A DNA stretch of 60,082 nt, from assembly GCA_013140705.1 (NCBI GenBank), contig JABFSH010000041.1, forward strand, positions 1-60,082, written 5' to 3'. This document shows, piece by piece, positions 48,701 through 57,147 of this stretch (within the stretch, counting starts at the first letter, position 1; each line of letters starts with the position of its first letter). Position numbers and translations under genes: made by a program. The DNA is from Methylococcaceae bacterium (GTDB taxonomy: Bacteria; Pseudomonadota; Gammaproteobacteria; Methylococcales; Methylomonadaceae). The notes under the pieces are model-generated. The model did no database searches and had not been told where the DNA came from. It was given only the letters and a program-made list of their open reading frames with translations.

Positions 48701-49230
48701 CGACGTTCCTTATATTTGGAAATCCCGGCCGCTTCTTCAATATGAAATCTGAGATCTTCCGGCTTGGCTTCAACCATTCTGGAAATGGTGCCCTGCTCGA
48801 TGATGGCATAACTTCTGGAACCCAGTCCGGTTCCCAAAAAGATGTCGGTAATATCCTTGCGTCGGCAACGTGCGCCATTCAGCATAAACAAAGACTGACC
48901 ATCACGACTGACTTGCCGTTTGATGGCGATGTTGTTGTACTGGGCATATTCGCCGCCAGCCTTGCCTTCGCTATTATCGAAAACCAGCTCGACGGAAGCG
49001 GTACTCACCGGTTTGCGTGTTGATGAACCGTTAAAAATGACGTCAGACATGCTGCCGCCCCGCAAATGTTTTGCCGAGCTTTCACCCATCACCCAGCGTA
49101 TGGCGTCAATAATATTCGACTTGCCACAGCCATTCGGTCCAACAATGGCAGTCAGGTTACCTGCAATAGGTATGACCGTTGGATCAACAAACGATTTAAA
49201 ACCCGACAGTTTGATTTTTTCCAGCTTCAT
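45724..49230 (-). CDS. smc: Chromosome segregation ATPase SMC
   Basis: A 1168-residue SMC protein. Walker A is IVGPNGCGKSN (about 30-40). Two long coiled coils (about 170-500 and 670-1000) surround a hinge (about 515-650, with EPGWETAAETVLGIYLEAIC). The signature HLLSGGEKALTAVALVFSIF and Walker B PFCLLDEVDAPLDDANVGRF close the head near the C-terminus. With ScpA and ScpB it loops and separates chromosomes. It belongs to the Smc-Scp class rather than MukB, so this gammaproteobacterium keeps the ancestral condensin. First gene of smc-zipA-ligA. Confidence 0.97.
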   Translation of the reverse strand: MKLEKIKLSGFKSFVDPTVIPIAGNLTAIVGPNGCGKSNIIDAIRWVMGESSAKHLRGGSMSDVIFNGSSTRKPVSTASVELVFDNSEGKAGGEYAQYNNIAIKRQVSRDGQSLFMLNGARCRRKDITDIFLGTGLGSRSYAIIEQGTISRMVEAKPEDLRFHIEEAAGISKYKERRSETETRMKHTRENLERLDDLREEVDKQLKHLQKQSEKAEKYTELKKQERQYKLELLAMRWKTYHHAAETLEKKLQDVASEHNRLFSQLRDIESNLETTRSEHKSHQQQTSQAQADYYSAAAEVSSLEQTIKHNESSHQQTLLEIGRLRQQADHSLRELEEDMQQLEILRLELAEVTEKSAIAEEHLDEITLIQQEYQQQRQVWQSQWEAYRTEAAKYKEQAEVQRVKMAQVENQNRQLQLRLDKLQAERSELSSSHLQIELETLDASIEVIESRRLEQHNQLERLHNDIRDQRHQLKQYHDSLHGRRSELQHVKGKITSLELLQQHAMGKDNKNLGLWLQSVQLDDNQRLAEFLEVEPGWETAAETVLGIYLEAICIENAEQVIPGLQHLNDESLILFETRSREVAESSPLPRLLDKVTAPWDLSDLLAGIYCADSIESARQLSVQVKPHESVVSPDGTWFGPGWVKIIRAKDSKTGVLQREKELRLLKHRQDELQVEITEFEDRQEATEIALKNAEGLREMLQKQHNTLGAELSAKSAEHSAHSARLEQQKRRLDQVCQEQDDILQDMSFNAENMAEYRLVFEDAEQVMLEQELKRQRLESLNQDLQGQQRNSELAVNEARQQVFSCKSQAESLRSSETLTGKQIDRLKLQHQQAVARIAELESKLQETLAPLDEEKKQLEQLHIDKERLEIRLKTQRQQQEDIESAITRLAEDHTRTQRAMEKQKDQLDTIRFELQESKVRQQTVNEQLSEIDANVEVVLSQLPEQAEEQSLKSRVDELSGQIERLGTINLTAIDEYKSQSERMNFLNEQHADLIEALETLDQAINKIDKESRLRFKETFDKINNGLQEKFPKLFGGGQAYLELTDQDLLETGVNIIARPPGKKNSSIHLLSGGEKALTAVALVFSIFELNPAPFCLLDEVDAPLDDANVGRFSKMVEEMSESVQFLYISHNKVTMEIAKQLAGVTMKEPGVSRMVAVDIDEAVSLAEI

Positions 49231-49461
49231 AACGCGTATGAAATCTCAATACTTCAAAAATAACGGGTTATTATCAACGATATTAACCTGAGATTCGAAT
49301 TTTTTAGTAAACCGGCTTAGCGGATTTCATCAGAATGACGACATAGCATGGCTGAAGTGCGAAACTTCAATGTCCCTGAGTCATGTTAAGATATTTACTG
49401 TCTATCAGACTTTCAAAAGCTCTGCTTTCCCTCATCACAATCCATTCGTTTGACAATAAAC

Positions 49462-50652
49462 ATGCAACAAAAAATAGCTATCGAGTTGGACACCGGCACA
49501 CTATCGATTGATTTATCCCCAGGTCACGTCCCGTTAAAACGATTGTTGGGATTCGCTGCCCGCATCAGCAGCAAACGCAAATTTTTACTGGTCAGTAAAG
49601 TACTCGGCAAACATTATCCGGTAACACCAACCATGATGCGATGGTCCTATCGGGCTTTGGCGAGACAGACCTTAAAAAATGTCATACACCAACCTTCGCT
49701 ATGGATAGGCATGGCCGAAACCGCTACCGGGCTGGGTTATGGTGTGTTCGAACAAGCCTGTCAGGCGGGCGCTCAACAGACTCTGTTAATGCAAACAACG
49801 CGTTATCATCTGGAAGGCCTACCGAGACTGGCCTTTGAAGAGGCTCACAGTCATGCGACAGACTTTTTCCTCTATTATCCTGATAAAGCTGAATACCAAA
49901 ATCTTTTTGTATCGGCTGAAACGCTGGTTCTGATTGATGACGAAATCAGCACAGGGAAAACGTTTTTACGCCTGATAAAAGCCTATCAGCAAATTAACCG
50001 AAATTTAAGACAGGTGTTTATCGTCAGTCTGGTGAATTTTGCTCACCCCGAGGATAAACAGTTTTTAGAATCCGAAGCCGGCATCCCGGTTCAATGGATT
50101 GCCTTAAGGCAGGGTTTGTTGAATTTCGAAGCGCGTCCAAACAAGGCGCTTGACGACATCACGGTGAATGTTTCTGGCAACGGTGAATGTAAAAAGCACC
50201 TGTTAGCCTGGCCAGGACGCCTGGGGATGGAAACCCCGATCGAACTGGTTCCCGATGTGTTACAACAGCTACTGCCATTTTTTAATACCCCGGACGATGG
50301 TCGGCCTGTTTTGGTGCTGGGCACCGGTGAATGTAATGCCCCGGCCTATCTGTTAGGCCGGGTTTTGGAAACCCAGGGTTTAAAAGTGAAGGTTCAAAGC
50401 ACGACACGGTCGCCCATCCATCAAGGCCATGATATACAACAGATTTGTCGGTTTGAAGATAACTATCAGGATGCCATTCCCAACTTTCTTTATAATATGG
50501 ATCCTGCGAATTATCGTGAAATTATCTTGTGCCATGAAACTCCGCTCTGCCAGCCTTTACTTGACCGACTGAACGAATGGCACGCCATAAGTGCCCGCTT
50601 TGAACTTTGTCCTACTTCCTCCCATGCAAAGCTACATTTTTTTAGACCTTGA
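49462..50652 (+). CDS. Phosphoribosyltransferase with TRSP domain (PRTase_2-TRSP)
   Basis: About 396 residues from ATG 49462. The PRTase part (about 20-230) has the PRPP loop VLIDDEISTGKTF and, before it, GMAETATGLGYGVFEQA. The C-terminal TRSP domain (about 265-396) contains VLGTGECNAPAYLLGRVLE and the name-giving TRSP in VQSTTRSPIHQGHD. The fused pair is found in Ter-associated clusters predicted to make a nucleoside-like compound by attaching ribose phosphate to an unknown base. First gene of a five-gene set; the HAD gene overlaps its end by 29 bases. It is divergent from smc. Confidence 0.88.
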   Translation: MQQKIAIELDTGTLSIDLSPGHVPLKRLLGFAARISSKRKFLLVSKVLGKHYPVTPTMMRWSYRALARQTLKNVIHQPSLWIGMAETATGLGYGVFEQACQAGAQQTLLMQTTRYHLEGLPRLAFEEAHSHATDFFLYYPDKAEYQNLFVSAETLVLIDDEISTGKTFLRLIKAYQQINRNLRQVFIVSLVNFAHPEDKQFLESEAGIPVQWIALRQGLLNFEARPNKALDDITVNVSGNGECKKHLLAWPGRLGMETPIELVPDVLQQLLPFFNTPDDGRPVLVLGTGECNAPAYLLGRVLETQGLKVKVQSTTRSPIHQGHDIQQICRFEDNYQDAIPNFLYNMDPANYREIILCHETPLCQPLLDRLNEWHAISARFELCPTSSHAKLHFFRP

Positions 50653-51382
50653 TGACACCCTATTCCAGACACGGCGAAAATGCACTGTAGAAACTGAATC
50701 ACGGACTTTGCAGGCACGGGCATACCTGTCCGATGGTACGCCGAATTCTTTTGCAACGTACAAACAGCAGTGGCTATGGCAATGGTTACATGAAGGATTC
50801 AAGTGCGTTCCCGTAACGGGTCGGGATAGACATGCCTTTGATCGGGTTGATTTGCCGTTCCACGAAGAGATCGTATTGAACCATGGCGCAGTCATTCTGG
50901 ATAAACAACGAAACATCGATACAACCTGGATGAATGCTGTCCTGCAATCATTACCGGAATTTCACGCCAAGCTAATGCGGGTATGGACGGACATTGAGAC
51001 ATATGCCCGCCTGCATCAAGGCTATAAACCCCAGTTGATTCATGACTTCGATATCACCTGGTATGGTGTCATTAAACATGAAAGTGGCTCGGAAGCAGCA
51101 CTGAAATACCTGTTGGACATCATGATCAAGCCGCATCCTTCTATACAGGATGGCAGTTTGTATTGGCATCTGAACGGTAATAATCTCGCCGTGTTGCCAC
51201 GCATTATCAACAAACAAAGCGCCGTTAGCTATCTGATAGACAACTACAGGCAACAGCACGCGGGCATCATCACCTTCGGTGCCGGTGACAGCCACTCCGA
51301 TGCGGCCTTCATGACACTCTGCGATTACGCATTGATTCCCAAAAACACCCAGTTGTTTAACCGTTTGTCCTGTATTGAATGA
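50624..51382 (+). CDS. HAD-superfamily phosphatase of the Ter-type cluster
   Basis: About 252 residues starting MQSYIFLDLDDTLFQTRRK; an upstream GTG at 50591 is possible. Motif I is DLDDTL with both catalytic Asp; the late motif is FGAGDSHSDAAFM with the metal-binding acids. The cap region between suggests a Cof or sucrose-phosphate-phosphatase-like C2 form. It would remove a phosphate from the metabolite built by the neighbouring PRTases. The start lies inside the end of the preceding gene, and its stop overlaps the StiP-family gene by four bases. The substrate is unknown. Confidence 0.85.
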   Translation: MQSYIFLDLDDTLFQTRRKCTVETESRTLQARAYLSDGTPNSFATYKQQWLWQWLHEGFKCVPVTGRDRHAFDRVDLPFHEEIVLNHGAVILDKQRNIDTTWMNAVLQSLPEFHAKLMRVWTDIETYARLHQGYKPQLIHDFDITWYGVIKHESGSEAALKYLLDIMIKPHPSIQDGSLYWHLNGNNLAVLPRIINKQSAVSYLIDNYRQQHAGIITFGAGDSHSDAAFMTLCDYALIPKNTQLFNRLSCIE

Positions 51383-52476
51383 CAATGACCGATATATTTA
51401 CAGGGAGTTATACACCGAACGATGTGCAGTTTTTGCTTAAGCCCATCGAGATTGAACACACGCCGATTCAGGCCAAAGAAGCATTCATTCAATCCGGAAA
51501 GAAACATTACTCCGAGATGCTGAGCCATGAATCATTGCCTTCTGATCGCTATGTCACTCTGTTTCATGAGGCCCTGGTCAACAATAGCGATCGTCTGGCA
51601 CGGCATTTGATTCTGCTGGCGCAACGTATTATAGTCACGCGCGATCAAGGCATCACGCTGGTTTCACTGGCGCGGGCCGGCACACCGATTGGCGTGTTGC
51701 TGAAACACATTTTGAAACGCTATTTCAATACCGAAGCCAGTCACTATTCAATTTCTATTATTCGAGATATCGGAATCGACTCCAACGCGCTTCGCTATCT
51801 GCTTGACCGCCATACACCCGAGTCCCTGGTCTTCGTTGATGGCTGGACCGCCAAAGGCGTTATCGCCCAGCAACTTGCCCGCAGCCTGGAGACCTTCTTT
51901 CGGCAAACAGGGATAACGATCCCACCCGAGTTATATGTCGTAAGTGATTTATGCGGCTTTGCCACAGTTGCCGCTTCATCGGAAGATTATCTGATTCCGT
52001 CCAGCTTGTTAAATGCAACCGTCTCGGGTCTGGTGAGCCGTTCCGTCTATAATGAAGTCTATTTGAATACCCATGATTTCCACGGCTGCATGTATTACCA
52101 ACAATTTGAACCGCACGACTTATCACGCTTTTTTATCGATACCATCCTGGCAAGCGTTGATTCTGCCTGGACATCCTGCCGCAAACAAGCGGCAATAGAA
52201 CCGGATCGTCAGCAATTACAAGTGATTTCCGAACAACTTCTGCGCCGGATCAGCCAACAATACGGTGTATCCGGGCACGCATACATCAAGCCCGGCATAG
52301 GCGAGGCCACGCGGGTTTTATTACGGCGTGAAGCGCGCTCGTTGTTGCTGCAACAGTCTGATTCGGAAGAAACCCGTCACTTGCGCTGGCTGGCCGAGTC
52401 CCGGCTGATCCCCATCACCATCCTGAATGACCTGCCCTATCGAGCTGTCGCATTAATCAAAGAGATTCCATCATGA
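51379..52476 (+). CDS. PRTase_1-PELOTA protein (cysteine protease StiP family)
   Basis: A 365-residue protein. The N-terminal part (about 30-270) is a PRTase-like domain with LVSLARAGTPIGVLLKHILK and the PRPP-type loop LVFVDGWTAKGVIAQQLA. The C-terminal 85 residues (about 278-365) form a PELOTA RNA-binding-like domain with KPGIGEATRVLLRREARSLL. Databases call the family cysteine protease StiP, but the fold predicted for it is a phosphoribosyltransferase. It is probably the second transferase of the pathway, possibly acting with RNA. It starts in an ATGA overlap with the HAD gene and ends in another with the lyase gene. Confidence 0.88.
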   Translation: MTMTDIFTGSYTPNDVQFLLKPIEIEHTPIQAKEAFIQSGKKHYSEMLSHESLPSDRYVTLFHEALVNNSDRLARHLILLAQRIIVTRDQGITLVSLARAGTPIGVLLKHILKRYFNTEASHYSISIIRDIGIDSNALRYLLDRHTPESLVFVDGWTAKGVIAQQLARSLETFFRQTGITIPPELYVVSDLCGFATVAASSEDYLIPSSLLNATVSGLVSRSVYNEVYLNTHDFHGCMYYQQFEPHDLSRFFIDTILASVDSAWTSCRKQAAIEPDRQQLQVISEQLLRRISQQYGVSGHAYIKPGIGEATRVLLRREARSLLLQQSDSEETRHLRWLAESRLIPITILNDLPYRAVALIKEIPS

Positions 52477-53420
52477 CCATGCAAACCTTCACTACCAATG
52501 ACCCATCGTCGCCCTGGCTACTGGGGGCGCCGCTTTACATGCCGGGTAATCGGCGCGACCTGCTTGATTGCGCTAATGGCGAAAAATTCTCCATGCTGCG
52601 CTCGATGATTTTCTGTACCGAGGATGCCCTCTCTCGAACTGATGTCGATAGCTGTATTCGACATTTAGGCCTTTGCTTGCAAGGCTTCAAGGACACTCCT
52701 AAGCGCTTTCGATTCATCCGGGCGAGAAATCCGGAAATTCTGGCTCGCTTGCTCGAACTGCCCGATATTGAAAAAATTAATGGCTTTGTCCTGCCGAAGT
52801 TCAATGCTAAAGTGCTGAACGCGTATCTGGATCTGTTGCAGGGAACTCCATTCAAGATCATGCCAACGCTGGAGACTCAGGAGGTCTTTGATCCGGGGGC
52901 CATGATTGAATTAAGACAGGCCCTTCTCCAGGAGGATATTTTCCCGCGCATTTTGATGCTAAGAATTGGTGGCAATGATTTAATGAATCTGCTCGGCATC
53001 CGAAGACCCCGAACGATGACGCTTTATGAAACGCCCTTGGGAAACATCATATCGCAACTGGTTACCACTTTTAAGCCACATGGTTTTTCGTTATCAGCCC
53101 CGGTTTTTGAATACCTTGATGATGCAAACACGTTACAAAAGGAAATCCACCTGGACCTGGCACATGGTCTAACGGGCAAGACGGCGATTCATCCTGCTCA
53201 GGTGACCACCATTGAATCGTGTTATGCCGTGGATTCTGACGACTATGACATGGCGCTCAGTATCATTGATCAAGCCGCTCCTGCCGTTTTCAAGATGCAT
53301 AATGCCATGTGCGAAGTGGCGACTCATCAGCAATGGGCCGAAAATATCATCCATCGATACCGCTGTTATGGCCGGAAGAATTCCGGGAGATTGCAGGAAG
53401 TGGCCGAATTTTCAATTTGA
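52473..53420 (+). CDS. HpcH/HpaI aldolase/citrate lyase-family C-C bond lyase (Ter-associated)
   Basis: A 315-residue TIM-barrel protein of the citrate-lyase beta-like group (C-C_Bond_Lyase). GAPLYMPGNRRDLLDCANG is the family start. The barrel motifs FKIMPTLETQEVF and MLRIGGNDLMNLLG contain the acids expected to bind metal. GKTAIHPAQVTTIESCYAVD is shared with HpcH-type lyases. It probably cleaves or forms a carbon-carbon bond in the precursor of the cluster's product. It overlaps the StiP-family gene by four bases and precedes terB by 76 bp. Confidence 0.87.
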   Translation: MTMQTFTTNDPSSPWLLGAPLYMPGNRRDLLDCANGEKFSMLRSMIFCTEDALSRTDVDSCIRHLGLCLQGFKDTPKRFRFIRARNPEILARLLELPDIEKINGFVLPKFNAKVLNAYLDLLQGTPFKIMPTLETQEVFDPGAMIELRQALLQEDIFPRILMLRIGGNDLMNLLGIRRPRTMTLYETPLGNIISQLVTTFKPHGFSLSAPVFEYLDDANTLQKEIHLDLAHGLTGKTAIHPAQVTTIESCYAVDSDDYDMALSIIDQAAPAVFKMHNAMCEVATHQQWAENIIHRYRCYGRKNSGRLQEVAEFSI

Positions 53421-53496
53421 CAATTTCACTACCCGCAGCGGAACCCGGTTGACCTGTAATAAAATTAACGACCAACTATAAATGAGGAGTACTACC

Positions 53497-53952
53497 ATGA
53501 GTTTTGACAATTTTCTTAGCCAGTTAAAGTCCAAAGCCAATGAACTGAAAACCGAAGCCCTGAAATTCAAGAACAAGGAATTTCTGAACGCTGCGATGGC
53601 CGGTTCGGCCCTGATAGCCATGGCCGATGGCAGCATCAGTTCTGAAGAAAAACAAAAAATGATTAAATTCATCGAAAGTAACGATGCCTTATCCATTTTT
53701 ACCACCAGCGATGTCATCAAAGCCTTTCAGGATTTCGTCGGTCAACTGGAATTCGATAAGGACATCGGTGAGGCCAAAGCCTACGAAGCCCTGGGTAAAA
53801 TGAAATCGAACGCCCAGGCTGCACGTCTGTTAGTGCGGATGATTATTGCCATTGCTTCATCCGATGGCAATTTTGATGCGACCGAGAAAAAGATTGCCAG
53901 TAAAATAGCCAGGGAGCTGTCGATTGACCCGAAAGAATTTGAATTGTTTTAG
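53497..53952 (+). CDS. terB: TerB-family tellurite-resistance/stress protein
   Basis: A 151-residue all-helical TerB protein. The start ATG 53497 has AGGAG nine bases ahead; an upstream frame-matched ATG at 53482 contains that site and is less likely. Two related acidic motifs, ALIAMADGSISSEEKQKMI and IAIASSDGNFDATEKKIAS, are the metal-binding halves of the TerB fold. TerB is thought to link the membrane protein TerC with TerD-family proteins in metal or phage stress. Here it is the last gene of the PRTase-HAD-PRTase-lyase set, and neither TerC nor TerD is nearby. Confidence 0.92.
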   Translation: MSFDNFLSQLKSKANELKTEALKFKNKEFLNAAMAGSALIAMADGSISSEEKQKMIKFIESNDALSIFTTSDVIKAFQDFVGQLEFDKDIGEAKAYEALGKMKSNAQAARLLVRMIIAIASSDGNFDATEKKIASKIARELSIDPKEFELF

Positions 53953-53997
53953 GCGCGCAGGATAAACATCAATGCCGTTAAGTTAAGCCGTTCATGG

Positions 53998-54108
53998 TTC
54001 GACAGGCTCACCACGAACGGATAAGTTGCTGATTTAACTAAACACCCGTTCGCATTTATGCCCTGCGGGTATTGAGCCTGTCGAAGTGCAATTTTTAGAG
54101 GCTCCCTT
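53998..54108. repeat. Repeat related to the 40088-40397 element
   Basis: TTCGACAGGCTCA (53998-54010) and TGAGCCTGTCGAA (54073-54085) are perfect 13-base inverted repeats. Between them are CACGAACGGATAAGT and AAACACCCGTTCGCA, nearly as in the element at 40088-40397. The right side ends AATTTTTAGAGGCTCCCTT, matching that element's terminus with one change. It lies between terB and the convergent lipoprotein gene. Confidence 0.65.
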
Positions 54109-54130
54109 AAAGCATGCCCTCTGCTTAAAA

Positions 54131-55372
54131 TCAGTCGACTGTTTCAACCCATCGACAACGATCGTTGACCATTTTCGCGGTATTGCTGTTGCCGATCCCT
54201 TTCGCGATCAATGCGATGACTCGATCGTCAGTGTCATAACCGATATGAGCATCCAGGGGGTTGGCCATCTTGCCCAGACCAAAGGCATCAAAAATGGTCG
54301 CAACATTGATGTTGATGTTGGTGACATCGAAGCAGAGCCTGGAATCCAGATATTTTTCAACAAATCCGGTGGGAATGGCATAGCTTAAAAGGTCATTGGG
54401 ATCGCTGAACGCAATGATTGGGGTTTTAGCAAGCATTCGCTGATCATATTTTTCGCCGTCCGGTTGACAATAAGCCGCCTTTTGGTTATTGACCTCTGGC
54501 AATTTTCGTCCCAACTGCAACATCGGCAACTGATTTGACATCATATAGATCGGAATTTCCTTATTCTGCAATGCGTAGCGGAAATCCGCATCACGATGCT
54601 CCACCAACGACGCAATGCGCTGCATCCCATCGATGATGATGCGACTGCCGAGACTGTGCGAAATGAAGGCATATTGATCCACCTTCATGTTGACTGCTGC
54701 CGAATCATCATTGAATGAGCAGGTTTCTTTGACACCATCCGGTAATTCCTTCCAGTTACTTTTGGTCATCCAGCAAAATGCCTGGCCAAATGAAACCAGA
54801 ATATCTTCCCTGCTTTCACCCAGATAGATGATAGGATCCGGTCCGGTATCATTGGAAAACTTCTTCATCAAATCATTCATCTTGGCTCTGCGAAATGAAT
54901 ATTCACCTGAGTTATCGTAGGCCAATACTTCTTTTTGCTTGGCGGTAATGGCAGACCATGTCAATTCGTAAAACAGCATCTCGTTTGTTCTGCTTTTGTT
55001 TAAGAATCGAACGATGCGCAAATTACCCAGATTTTTTGAATTATCCAGCCGACTCGTCAAGGTAATGTTCTTTTGTTGCGTCGACATCGCTGTCAGGTTG
55101 AGTTCATTAGCCAGCTTTTCGACAAATTGTGTGGCATAGCCCGGTAGATGATCCCCAACACCATGCACCATCAAGACTTTTAATTTTCCTTTCCTGTTAT
55201 CCAGAAAAGGCGTGAGTCCGCTAAATGGCTTGCCCCATATTTCACAGACCCGGGTATCAACCGACTCCTGTTTTTCCAGATAAGCCTCAACCATTCCTTT
55301 ACCAAAGCTCGCGCAACTCGTCATTTCCATTGAGACAATCACTAAAAAGAAGATTCTAAATATCAGGCTCAT
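54131..55372 (-). CDS. Lipoprotein alpha/beta-hydrolase-like protein
   Basis: A 413-residue protein. The N-terminus is hydrophobic and ends in a lipobox-like SMEMTSCAS, so the protein is probably lipid-anchored. LKVLMVHGVGDHLPGYATQF resembles the oxyanion strand of lipases. FISHSLGSRIIIDG carries the nucleophile Ser (SHSLG for GxSxG). A later IAFSDPNDLLSYAIP (Asp) and DAHIGYDTDDRV (His) complete a credible catalytic triad. It is probably an esterase or lipase at the outer membrane; substrate unknown. Divergent from the TolC-family gene with 101 bp between. Confidence 0.75.
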   Translation of the reverse strand: MSLIFRIFFLVIVSMEMTSCASFGKGMVEAYLEKQESVDTRVCEIWGKPFSGLTPFLDNRKGKLKVLMVHGVGDHLPGYATQFVEKLANELNLTAMSTQQKNITLTSRLDNSKNLGNLRIVRFLNKSRTNEMLFYELTWSAITAKQKEVLAYDNSGEYSFRRAKMNDLMKKFSNDTGPDPIIYLGESREDILVSFGQAFCWMTKSNWKELPDGVKETCSFNDDSAAVNMKVDQYAFISHSLGSRIIIDGMQRIASLVEHRDADFRYALQNKEIPIYMMSNQLPMLQLGRKLPEVNNQKAAYCQPDGEKYDQRMLAKTPIIAFSDPNDLLSYAIPTGFVEKYLDSRLCFDVTNININVATIFDAFGLGKMANPLDAHIGYDTDDRVIALIAKGIGNSNTAKMVNDRCRWVETVD

Positions 55373-55473
55373 GCGCTATCATTAAAAAACAATCGAAAAT
55401 CAGAATATAGCATTTACTTGTTGAAAATGGTAATGCCCCTCAATGCAAAGGCTTCAGTATCCCCTATAAAACT

Positions 55474-56814
55474 ATGATCGGACAATTTGAACTCGTAAAA
55501 ATAGTTGGCTCAGCAATGCTGATATTCTTTGCCATCACACCGTCCAGGGCGCAGGACTTATCAGAAACATACCAACTTGCATTGCAAAACAACCCCATCC
55601 TGAAACAAAGCGAAGCCAATCAATTAGCCATCGGAGAATCAAAAGATCAAAGTATCGCAAGATTATTACCCTCAATTTCGGCGACAGGAGCCAGTACTAG
55701 AAATCAATTAACCAATAAAAAAGACACGTTCCAAGGTTCCGGGACGCAAAACTACTGGAGCCAAACATTCAATGTAAACTTGACACAACCTTTGTTTCAC
55801 TGGGACTCCTGGGTCCAGTTGAGTCAGTCCGATAATAAACTTGCCCAGGCAGAAGCTACCTATCAGGCAGAAATTCAAAACTTGATGATCAAAACATCCG
55901 AGTCTTATTTCAATGTACTTTCCGCACAAGATAACCTTCAGTTCACGACAGCTGAGAAAGAAGCGATAAGCAGGCAACTAGAACAAGCCAGGCAGCGATT
56001 CGAGGTTGGCCTGATTGCCATCACCGATGTTCACGAAGCCCAGGCTGGCTTTGATCAGGCTTTGGCCAACGAAATCGAAGCCAGGAACAATCTCGATAAT
56101 CAAAAGGAAGCCTTAAGAGAAATTGTTGGTGAAACAGAGGCTTTATTAGCGCCTTTGGGTGATCAACTACCGCAGATCAAGCCAGAACCAGAGGATCTAA
56201 AGGCTTGGAGCGACTCGGCTGAAATCAGCAATCTTGGCATCGTTGCCGCTTTCAACCAGGCCGAATTCGCCCGTAAGTCAATAGATGTGCAACGCAGCGG
56301 ACATCTACCAAAGCTGGATCTGGTTGCATCCTATGGCATATCCGATGTCAACAGCACTTTTGGCTTACGAGGAGATACGCGAAGTGTTGGCGTTCAGTTA
56401 AACCTGCCGTTATTCGAAGGTGGCGCCGTCAACTCCCGAACCCGCCAGGCCAGTTTTGAATATGAGGCCGCCAAGGAAAATTTAATCGCAAAAAAACGGG
56501 AAGTCATACGTCAAGTCAAAAATGCCTATCGCGGTATTTTTTCCAACATGAGTCGTGTGGATGCTTTGAAGTCCAGTGTATCGTCAGCGGAAAGTGCGGT
56601 GGAGGCGACCGAGGCCGGCTTTGAAGTGGGGACCCGAACCATGGTCGAGGTATTGAATGAACAACGAAATCTGTATCGAGCCAAACGAGACTACGCTCGC
56701 ACCCGTTATGATTACCTGCTCAACAGCCTCCGATTAAAACAGGCTGCCAGCAGTCTGACAGTAGAGGATATTGAGCAGGTTAACCGTCTATTGGTTGGCA
56801 CGCACACTAAATAA
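55474..56814 (+). CDS. tolC: TolC-family outer membrane efflux protein
   Basis: A 446-residue protein with a signal peptide (about 1-26, ending SRAQ) and two OEP repeats. The family pattern is seen in LSETYQLALQNNPILKQSEA, NLTQPLFHWDSWVQLSQSDN, RQRFEVGLIAITDVHEAQA, QLNLPLFEGGAVNSRTRQAS and FEVGTRTMVEVLNEQRNLYR. It forms the trimeric outer membrane and periplasmic channel of type I secretion or RND efflux. Length is like that of E. coli TolC without its long tail. No inner-membrane partner is adjacent, so it may serve several pumps. Confidence 0.93.
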   Translation: MIGQFELVKIVGSAMLIFFAITPSRAQDLSETYQLALQNNPILKQSEANQLAIGESKDQSIARLLPSISATGASTRNQLTNKKDTFQGSGTQNYWSQTFNVNLTQPLFHWDSWVQLSQSDNKLAQAEATYQAEIQNLMIKTSESYFNVLSAQDNLQFTTAEKEAISRQLEQARQRFEVGLIAITDVHEAQAGFDQALANEIEARNNLDNQKEALREIVGETEALLAPLGDQLPQIKPEPEDLKAWSDSAEISNLGIVAAFNQAEFARKSIDVQRSGHLPKLDLVASYGISDVNSTFGLRGDTRSVGVQLNLPLFEGGAVNSRTRQASFEYEAAKENLIAKKREVIRQVKNAYRGIFSNMSRVDALKSSVSSAESAVEATEAGFEVGTRTMVEVLNEQRNLYRAKRDYARTRYDYLLNSLRLKQAASSLTVEDIEQVNRLLVGTHTK

Positions 56815-56844
56815 TCTTGTTGCTGGCGAGTTGCACCAAGCGTA

Positions 56845-57147
56845 TCAATCCGATTTCGCTTTTTGCTTTCGGTCATAAGCCGCCAGTTGTTCAGCGGTGG
56901 CCTCCTTTTGATACTTATCCCGCCAATCCTTATAGGGCATTCCGTAAATGAGTTCGCGCGCTTGCTCATAATCGACCGTAACACCCTGCTCTTCTGCTGC
57001 AGCGCTATACCATTTTGCCAGGCAATTCCGGCAAAAATCAGCCAAAAGCATTAATTCAATATTTTGAACTTCCGTATGCTGCTGCAAATGGCTCACCAGT
57101 CGCCTGAAAGTTGCAGCTTCCAACTCTGTTTGTAGGGTTTTATCCAT
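56845..57147 (-). CDS. DUF1244 family protein
   Basis: About 100 residues starting MDKTLQTELEAATFRRLVSH; GGAG lies seven bases before this ATG, so I prefer it to the one nine codons upstream. The conserved core NIELMLLADFCRNCLAKWYS has a CxxC-like pair (FCRNC), and ELIYGMPYKDWRDKYQKEAT is the second family block. All-helical, small and cytoplasmic. The family is widespread in proteobacteria without an assigned function. It is convergent with tolC. Confidence 0.88.
   Translation of the reverse strand: MDKTLQTELEAATFRRLVSHLQQHTEVQNIELMLLADFCRNCLAKWYSAAAEEQGVTVDYEQARELIYGMPYKDWRDKYQKEATAEQLAAYDRKQKAKSD

Noticed and set aside
49450-53952. A complete tellurite resistance operon
   Set aside because: Only TerB of the Ter proteins is seen; TerA, TerC, TerD, TerE and TerZ are not in the window.
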